This document shows, piece by piece, positions 6,343 through 10,327 of a DNA stretch of 10,327 nucleotides (the stretch's first letter is position 1; each line of letters opens with the position of its first letter). Where the stretch lies: NCBI GenBank assembly GCA_002331565.1, contig DCZC01000209.1, positions 1 to 10,327 of the forward strand, read 5' to 3'. This DNA comes from Gemmatimonas sp. UBA2094. Lineage in GTDB: Bacteria; Gemmatimonadota; Gemmatimonadetes; Gemmatimonadales; Gemmatimonadaceae. The notes beneath the pieces are model-generated. The model saw only the letters and a list, made by a program, of their open reading frames with translations. It searched no databases and was not told the DNA's origin. The translations under genes were made by a program, and so were the position numbers.

Positions 6343-6825
6343 ATGCTCAATCGCGCCATTTTCGCAGCCGCTATCGCCCTCGCCCTTTCCGCCCCCGCCG
6401 GCGCCCAGGCCACCCAGCCGGCCGTCAAGAAGGACGACCATGCCGCCATGCACGCCGAGCACATGAAGCAGATGCAGGCCGGCAAGGAGGCCAAGGCGGA
6501 GGGATGGAAGGAACTCGACGCCTACCACATGCTCATGATGGCCACCTGGCACCCGGCCAAGGACAAGAACGATCTGTCGGCCACCCGTGCGAAGATCGGA
6601 GAGATGGTCGCCGCCGCGAAGGCGGTGGCCGCGTCCAAGGCGCCGGCGATGTGCCAGAAGGTCGAGCTCGCCAAGGCGCAGGCTGGCCTCACGGGTGAGA
6701 CCGAGAAGGTGGCGGCCATGGTGAGCGTCAAGGCCGACGACACCGCCCTCAAGGCCGCCATGAAGACGCTGCACGACCGCTTCGAGGTGCTGGAGCAGGG
6801 GTGCGCGACGGGCATGAAGCACTAG
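6343..6825 (+). CDS. Small exported helical protein with His/Met cluster, function unknown
   Basis: A 160-residue protein with a clear signal peptide (MLNRAIFAAAIALALSAPAGAQA, cleavage near residue 23), so probably periplasmic. The mature part is almost entirely helix-forming, rich in Ala, Lys and Glu. A charged stretch, DDHAAMHAEHMKQMQ (31-45), has three His and three Met with spacing that could bind metal. A second motif, AYHMLMMATWHPAKDKNDL (60-78), adds two more His. Two cysteines (104 and 154) could form a disulfide joining two helices. The overall look is a small four-helix bundle, superficially like cytochrome c-prime or metal-binding helical proteins. There is no CxxCH haem motif. I do not recognise a named family. 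It is transcribed alone, divergent from the M14 peptidase, and ends before a shared terminator hairpin. Confidence 0.82.
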   Translation: MLNRAIFAAAIALALSAPAGAQATQPAVKKDDHAAMHAEHMKQMQAGKEAKAEGWKELDAYHMLMMATWHPAKDKNDLSATRAKIGEMVAAAKAVAASKAPAMCQKVELAKAQAGLTGETEKVAAMVSVKADDTALKAAMKTLHDRFEVLEQGCATGMKH

Positions 6826-6886
6826 GCGCGCAGCACGATGTGACCGCGTGGTTGTGTTCACGCGTTCCTCTCCCCGCACGAGCCGC

Positions 6887-6923
6887 AAAAACAAAACCCG
6901 GAACTCTCGCGAGTCCCGGGTTT
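6887..6923. terminator. Terminator hairpin between convergent genes, strongest for the reductase gene
   Basis: AAACCCGG (6894-6901) pairs with CCGGGTTT (6916-6923). After one A/C mismatch, ACTC (6903-6906) pairs with GAGT (6911-6914) around a TCGC loop. On the minus strand the stem runs into TTTTGTTTTTG (6896-6886), a good U-tract for the reductase gene ending at 6947. On the plus strand only three Ts follow, so it may also act weakly for the small exported protein gene. Confidence 0.85.
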
Positions 6924-6946
6924 CGTCGTTCAGCAGTCGCTGATCG

Positions 6947-9379
6947 TCAGATGATCTCGCAGGCCCCGCCGGCGCACGCCACGGTATCGGCGAGCGTGGT
7001 CATGTCGGTGCCTTCCCACAGCGCCGTGTAGTCGACCGTGTTGTACACGAGGGCGTTCCACTTGGCCATGTCCATCTCCGTGGTCACTTCTTCGCGCGGC
7101 GCCTGCGTGTACACCTTGTCGCCCGTCTCGCGGAGCAGCGAGATGCCGGTGAAGTACTGACGGTTCTCGAAGATGAACTGCTGCACCGCGTCCCATTCGT
7201 CGTCACGCACGGTGACCGTGTTGGAGACGTTGTGGTGGAGGCCCGGGTTGTACGTCTCGTGGCGACGGCCGGCCACGACCCAGTGCTGCTGCACGAGGCG
7301 CACGTACTCGAGGAACTGCACCGCTCCCACGTCCTTGCGGAGAATCGCATCGGTCGGCGCCGTCACCGGGAAGGTGATCACGTCGGTCGTATCGGGATCC
7401 CACGCCGACGCTTCGGTCATGTGCGGGTTGTTGAGCTTGAACCACTGGTACAGCGGCTCCGTTCGCGCGGCCTGCACACGACGGAAGTAGTGCCGCGCGT
7501 GGTGCGGATGGATACCCGAGCCGGCGCCGAGCACGAGGCTTGCCGTGCCTTCGGGCTTCACGCAGGTGATGCGCGCCGCTGCCGGAATGCCGAGGTGCTC
7601 GGCCACCGCCGCGTTCGTGTCGAGGCACTCCTGCGCGCCGCGTTCCAGCACGGTGGGGTCGAGGAGCAGCGACGGACGATCGAGGATGCCGCAGATGGAG
7701 ACGCCGAGCAGTGACTCGCGCTCGTTGATGAAGCGCGTGGCGGCACCGAGATACGGAATGTTCGTATACGCGGCCTGCAACGTGCCCAGCAGCGCGGCGG
7801 CGCGGCAGCAGGCCAGGAAGCCCGCCTCGTCGTCGCACGCGTTGGCGTTGATGGTGGTGAGGTTGCACATCTGCCAGCCGCTCACCTTGCTGCCCACCGG
7901 CACGTCAGGCATGCCGTACTCGGCGAGCTTCGCCTGCGCGGCCTCGTCGACGATGGCGAACGGCGCGAGGCCGATTTCGACGCAGGGGTTGGCGCCGTAC
8001 TCCACGTCGTCGACGAAGTAGAAACCCGGCTCACCGAACTCCTTCTGCAGCTCGAAGAGCCGCTGGAAGTCGCCTTCGGTGTGCTGGTGGCGCACGAGCA
8101 CGGCCGAATTGTTGGACTTGCCGCGCTGCGGGTTGGTCTCGAACCAGTTGCCCGTCTTCGCCGCTGCCATTTCGTCGTCATCGGCCGAGAAGAGGCAGAT
8201 GGTGGCGGAGCGACGGATACCGCCCGAGAGCACCGCGACGGCGACATGCATGAGGATGTCGTACACTTCGATGGGGCGCAGCGCGCGGCCCGACACGTTG
8301 TCGAGCATGCGCTCGACGGCGGTGAGCGCCTTCTTGAGCGGCAGGTGCCCGGGCGCGCGGCCGCCCGACGTGCGGAGCGGGGCGCCACGACGACGGATGC
8401 CCGAGTAGTTGAACTCGATCTTCTTGTTGTCGGTGTAGCTGCGCATCAGCGCGTCGAGCGCGTCGGCCCAGCCCTCGAGCGTGTCGCCCACATTGTAGTG
8501 GATGACTTCGAGTTCGTTCTCGGCGCCGCGGATGGGGAAGTGCGGCAGCTGTGCCACATGATGCTTCTGCACCGAGAAGCCCACGCCCGTGCCCGACATG
8601 AGGAGGAAGAACGCTTCCTTGAACGCGTCGAGGCGGTTCATCTGCGTGAAGGCGCAGTTGAACATGCGGGCGTTGTTCGCTTCGATGGCCTGCCCGCCGA
8701 ACTGGAGCGAGCGCATGGAGGGGAGGATCGCCTTGCGCTGCAGCGCCGCTTCGGTTTCGTCGATGAGCTCACGCAGCGGGCGGCCGCCGAACCCGGCGAC
8801 GGGCTGGTCGAGCTTGTCGGCGAAGTGGGCGCGGTGCATGTCCATCACGCGGGTAAACGCCTCCGACGGCGTCTCGCGGCGGCCGAGCTCCTCCCGATAG
8901 CGCGAATAGCGCGACAGGAAGATGTAATCCTCGAGGCCGCTTTCGCCGTGCGCCGCGAGGCGCACCTGGGCGCGGGCAGCGCGGTAGATGACATAGCGCT
9001 TGGCCACGTCCCAGTGGCCGCGGGCGGCGATCATCATTTCCACGATGTCCTGGATCTCTTCGACCGTGGGGGTGCGATCCTGCGCCTTGCGTTCGACCGT
9101 ATTCACGACGAGCTGCGTGATTTCGCAGACATCGGCGAACTCGGTGAAGCCGAGGCCGAAGCGATGGGCCGCGTCGTCGGCGTGCGGGTTGGGCGCGTCG
9201 TCGTGGCGCGACGCCCAGAAGGCGCAGGCGATGGCGCGCGTGATGCGCTCCGGGTCCCACGGGGCCCGACGGCCGTCGCGCTTGATGACTTCGGTGATGG
9301 TGCGCACACCGGTGGCATCGTAGCTGCCAAAGGTCTGGCGGACATCGTTGGCGGCACGTGGGGCGACGGACGTGGTCAT
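6947..9379 (-). CDS. nrdJ: Adenosylcobalamin-dependent (class II) ribonucleotide reductase with N-terminal ATP-cone
   Basis: It reduces ribonucleotides to deoxyribonucleotides for DNA synthesis, using a thiyl radical made from adenosylcobalamin, and needs no oxygen or small subunit. The protein has 810 residues. An ATP-cone allosteric domain lies at about 28-120 (VIKRDGRRAPWDPERITRAI). The ten-stranded barrel carries Cys242 (FNCAF), the radical Cys466 and Glu468 in NPCVEIG, and Cys505 in GWQMCNL. Other family motifs are LMSGTGVGFS (260-269) and KPEGTASL (608-615). The C-terminal CAGGAC (Cys802, Cys807) is the swinging C-x4-C pair that re-reduces the active site. Sequence style is closest to the RTPR-type (nucleoside-triphosphate) branch. 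Cys466 and Cys505 are 39 residues apart, longer than in the Lactobacillus enzyme. Start ATG 9379 follows TTGGAG at six bases spacing; the extension to 9418 is untranslated leader. A cobalamin riboswitch lies upstream. No NrdB partner or NrdR box is seen. Confidence 0.93.
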   Translation of the reverse strand: MTTSVAPRAANDVRQTFGSYDATGVRTITEVIKRDGRRAPWDPERITRAIACAFWASRHDDAPNPHADDAAHRFGLGFTEFADVCEITQLVVNTVERKAQDRTPTVEEIQDIVEMMIAARGHWDVAKRYVIYRAARAQVRLAAHGESGLEDYIFLSRYSRYREELGRRETPSEAFTRVMDMHRAHFADKLDQPVAGFGGRPLRELIDETEAALQRKAILPSMRSLQFGGQAIEANNARMFNCAFTQMNRLDAFKEAFFLLMSGTGVGFSVQKHHVAQLPHFPIRGAENELEVIHYNVGDTLEGWADALDALMRSYTDNKKIEFNYSGIRRRGAPLRTSGGRAPGHLPLKKALTAVERMLDNVSGRALRPIEVYDILMHVAVAVLSGGIRRSATICLFSADDDEMAAAKTGNWFETNPQRGKSNNSAVLVRHQHTEGDFQRLFELQKEFGEPGFYFVDDVEYGANPCVEIGLAPFAIVDEAAQAKLAEYGMPDVPVGSKVSGWQMCNLTTINANACDDEAGFLACCRAAALLGTLQAAYTNIPYLGAATRFINERESLLGVSICGILDRPSLLLDPTVLERGAQECLDTNAAVAEHLGIPAAARITCVKPEGTASLVLGAGSGIHPHHARHYFRRVQAARTEPLYQWFKLNNPHMTEASAWDPDTTDVITFPVTAPTDAILRKDVGAVQFLEYVRLVQQHWVVAGRRHETYNPGLHHNVSNTVTVRDDEWDAVQQFIFENRQYFTGISLLRETGDKVYTQAPREEVTTEMDMAKWNALVYNTVDYTALWEGTDMTTLADTVACAGGACEII

Positions 9380-9391
9380 TCGGGTCTCCAA

Positions 9392-9422
9392 GGGGGTAAA
9401 GCCAACCGGTGTGCACACCCCC
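9392..9422 (-). promoter_or_regulatory. Hairpin just before the reductase Shine-Dalgarno site (candidate expression platform)
   Basis: GGGGGT (9392-9397 on plus) pairs with ACCCCC (9417-9422). The enclosed segment contains the perfect 12-base palindrome GGTGTGCACACC (9408-9419), which offers an alternative fold. In the mRNA the stem ends immediately 5' of UUGGAG and the start codon. Competing folds here could expose or hide the ribosome site in response to the riboswitch. The role is inferred; no U-tract terminator is present in the leader. Confidence 0.4.
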
Positions 9423-9450
9423 CGGAGGTCGTTCCCCGTGCTTCGCGCTC

Positions 9451-9466
9451 ACCGCGACGTCGCGGT
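9451..9466. repeat. Perfect 16-bp palindrome in the reductase leader
   Basis: ACCGCGACGTCGCGGT is identical to its reverse complement. It lies between the riboswitch and the reductase start, 72 bases upstream of the ATG. It could be a protein-binding operator in DNA. As RNA it would fold into a short stem or pair between two transcripts. It does not match the AT-rich NrdR box. Confidence 0.55.
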
Positions 9467-9475
9467 CAACACGAA

Positions 9476-9505
9476 GGCTCCCGGCGATACCTTGCAGGGA
9501 GCCCT
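9476..9505 (-). promoter_or_regulatory. Stem-loop in the riboswitch-to-gene linker
   Basis: GGCTCCC and GGGAGCC form a 7-bp perfect stem around a 14-base loop. It is not followed by a U-run, so it is not an intrinsic terminator. It may be part of the expression platform or simply leader structure. Confidence 0.35.
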
Positions 9506-9595
9506 AGACGGGGCCGCGCGCATACGCCCTGAGACAAGGCGTTGCGGCGCGGCGATCCCCGGCGAACCCTCCCTCGAGGGGGCGCGCGGACTCAT

Positions 9596-9760
9596 GGCAC
9601 TGGCAGGTCTTCTGGCTCGGGATTCGGCCTCGGAAGCGGCCTTCCCGCGCCGGACATGGCGCAGTGGCGGAAAGCTTCCTCGTCGTCCCTTACAGCGGCG
9701 GGGCCGCCCCGGAATTACACCGGGTTCCCTCTTAGCCACGGCTCCTGGGGAAGAAAACCG
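9596..9760 (-). ncRNA. Cobalamin riboswitch upstream of nrdJ
   Basis: Read on the minus strand, this carries the ordered conserved blocks of the cobalamin aptamer. These are GGGAACCCGGTG and CCGGTGTAATTCCGG (around 9709-9729), CCCGCCGCTGTAAGGG (around 9688-9703), CCGCCACTG (9662-9670), and the 3' B12 box GCCAGAAGACCTGCC (9602-9616). The aptamer lies about 220 bases upstream of the start of the B12-dependent reductase. Binding of adenosylcobalamin normally lowers expression of the downstream gene. Repression of a B12-requiring enzyme by B12 is unusual, so activation or fine tuning should also be considered. The exact ends are approximate. Confidence 0.93.
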
Positions 9761-9804
9761 GGGACCAGCGCCTATGTGGTGGAGCACGTGCGAAACTGCG
9801 GTGG

Positions 9805-9842
9805 TCCCTTGCCCGGCCGCACACGTGCGGGCGAGCAAGGGA
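9805..9842 (-). promoter_or_regulatory. Strong hairpin at the 5' end of the reductase leader
   Basis: TCCCTTGC (9805-9812) pairs perfectly with GCAAGGGA (9835-9842), and CCGCA (9817-9821) pairs with TGCGG (9826-9830) inside it. From the promoter called at 9848-9876, transcription would start near 9841, so this hairpin would be the first structure in the RNA. It could protect the 5' end. It is not part of the standard cobalamin aptamer. Confidence 0.5.
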
Positions 9843-9847
9843 TCCCC

Positions 9848-9876
9848 AACATCCGGTATTTCGGGCCGGGAGTCAA
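9848..9876 (-). promoter_or_regulatory. Candidate sigma-70 promoter for the riboswitch-nrdJ transcript
   Basis: The minus strand has TTGACT (9876-9871), a near-perfect -35 box, then a 17-base spacer and GATGTT (9853-9848) as a weak -10. It lies 44 bases after the stop of the upstream S9 gene and about 90 bases before the aptamer, which is where the reductase promoter is expected. Confidence 0.45.
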
Positions 9877-9919
9877 GAGACAGTTTGCCCGACTGGCCCC
9901 CAACCGCCCGCCCCCTTCC

Positions 9920-10327
9920 TCACATCGCGATCTTCTTCCCCTCGAGCTTCTTCTTCTGCTCCCGCAGGTGCTCGTCCATCTTGAGCCGCGGGATGCCGCT
10001 CTTGACCCACTCGGGCGCCGGTTGGCCCTTGAGATACGCGTCCCAGTACTCCATGAGCCGCTGGGAGTAGTCGCGCTTGTTCTTCCACTGCGCGAGGCCG
10101 TGGTTCTCACCCACGTATTCCAGCAGGATCACGTCCTTGTTCAGCTGGCGCAGCGTGTTGTAGTACGTGATCCCCTGATTGAAGTCGACGGCGCCATCCT
10201 TGTCGTCGTGCAGGATGATCAGCGGCGTCTTCACCTTGTCGGCGAACCGGTTGGGGGAGTTCCGCTCGTAGGCCTCCTTGTTCTCGAGGAAGTTCCCCTT
10301 GAAGCGCCCCTGCGAACTCTGGAAGAT
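9920..10327 (-). CDS. Prolyl-oligopeptidase-family (S9) serine peptidase, C-terminal end (partial)
   Basis: The last 135 codons of an alpha/beta hydrolase that enters at the right edge in frame (IFQSSQGRF...). Near the edge is NSPNRFADKVKTPLIILHDDKDGAVDF, which contains the expected catalytic Asp in the loop after a core strand. ENHGL about 40 residues later supplies the catalytic His. The nucleophile Ser (GxSxGG) lies outside the window. The segment YYNTLRQLNKDVILLEYVGENHG and the tail YWDAYLKGQPAPEWVKSGIP are typical of S9 peptidases, which cleave peptides or dipeptides, often in the periplasm. The C-terminus is Lys/Glu-rich (EQKKKLEGKKIAM). The upstream part of the gene and any signal peptide cannot be seen. 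No clear terminator lies between it and the reductase promoter. Confidence 0.9.
   Translation of the reverse strand: MFQSSQGRFKGNFLENKEAYERNSPNRFADKVKTPLIILHDDKDGAVDFNQGITYYNTLRQLNKDVILLEYVGENHGLAQWKNKRDYSQRLMEYWDAYLKGQPAPEWVKSGIPRLKMDEHLREQKKKLEGKKIAM

Noticed and set aside
6129..6494. N-terminal extension of the M14 peptidase to 6494
   Set aside because: The extension covers the divergent promoter region and overlaps the opposite exported-protein gene. The signal peptide begins at 6128 or 6119.
9380..9418. N-terminal extension of the reductase to 9418
   Set aside because: TTGGAG precedes the ATG at 9379 at proper spacing, and the extension lies in the palindromic leader.
9400..9500. NrdR-box pair upstream of nrdJ
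   Set aside because: The palindromes here are GC-rich and do not match the AT-rich NrdR consensus.
8081..9532. 483-codon plus-strand open frame opposite nrdJ
   Set aside because: The reductase motifs on the minus strand are unambiguous, and the antisense frame has only biased composition.
1..10327. CRISPR array, defence island or prophage
   Set aside because: No regularly spaced direct repeats, integrase, nuclease or phage structural genes are visible on either strand.

Overview
The window is GC-rich bacterial chromosomal DNA. Its gene content is secreted or lipid-anchored peptidases, a DedA/VTT membrane protein, a B12-dependent ribonucleotide reductase and a four-helix-bundle S23 protein. 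Together with high GC and few Shine-Dalgarno sites, this resembles Gemmatimonadota such as Gemmatimonas. That assignment is an inference from gene style; there is no rRNA here to confirm it.

Layout. Positions 1-1498 (minus strand) hold an S51 cyanophycinase-like lipoprotein with a C-terminal remnant of a serine beta-lactamase (S12) fold. Its stop overlaps the start of a second exported protein that runs off the left edge. Positions 1571-2195 hold a small plus-strand four-helix-bundle gene with inverted-repeat and palindromic DNA around it. Positions 2240-2947 (minus) encode a VTT-family membrane protein with an extended -10 box placed so that the mRNA would be leaderless. Next to it, on the other strand, is a 46-codon reading frame that looks like a signal peptide joined to the tail of a lost amidohydrolase. 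Positions 3209-3259 form a strong terminator for the minus-strand gene 3315-6128, a secreted M14-type zinc carboxypeptidase with a cysteine-free GATase-like C-terminal domain. Divergent from it, 6343-6825 encodes a small exported helical protein with a His/Met cluster.

The right third (6886-9876, minus) is one regulatory and coding unit. It has a promoter, a leader with a strong 5' hairpin, a cobalamin riboswitch, a palindrome-rich linker, an adenosylcobalamin-dependent ribonucleotide reductase with an N-terminal ATP-cone, and a terminator. The riboswitch senses the cofactor that the enzyme needs, so this gene is probably lowered when B12 is plentiful. Such logic usually implies a second, B12-independent reductase elsewhere in the genome. 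The right edge holds the C-terminal end of an S9 prolyl-oligopeptidase-type hydrolase.

I see no CRISPR array, tRNA, rRNA, transposase, phage gene or recognisable defence operon. The most notable items are the dead beta-lactamase-like fusion, the repeat-flanked four-helix gene, the amidohydrolase ghost and the nrdJ leader architecture.
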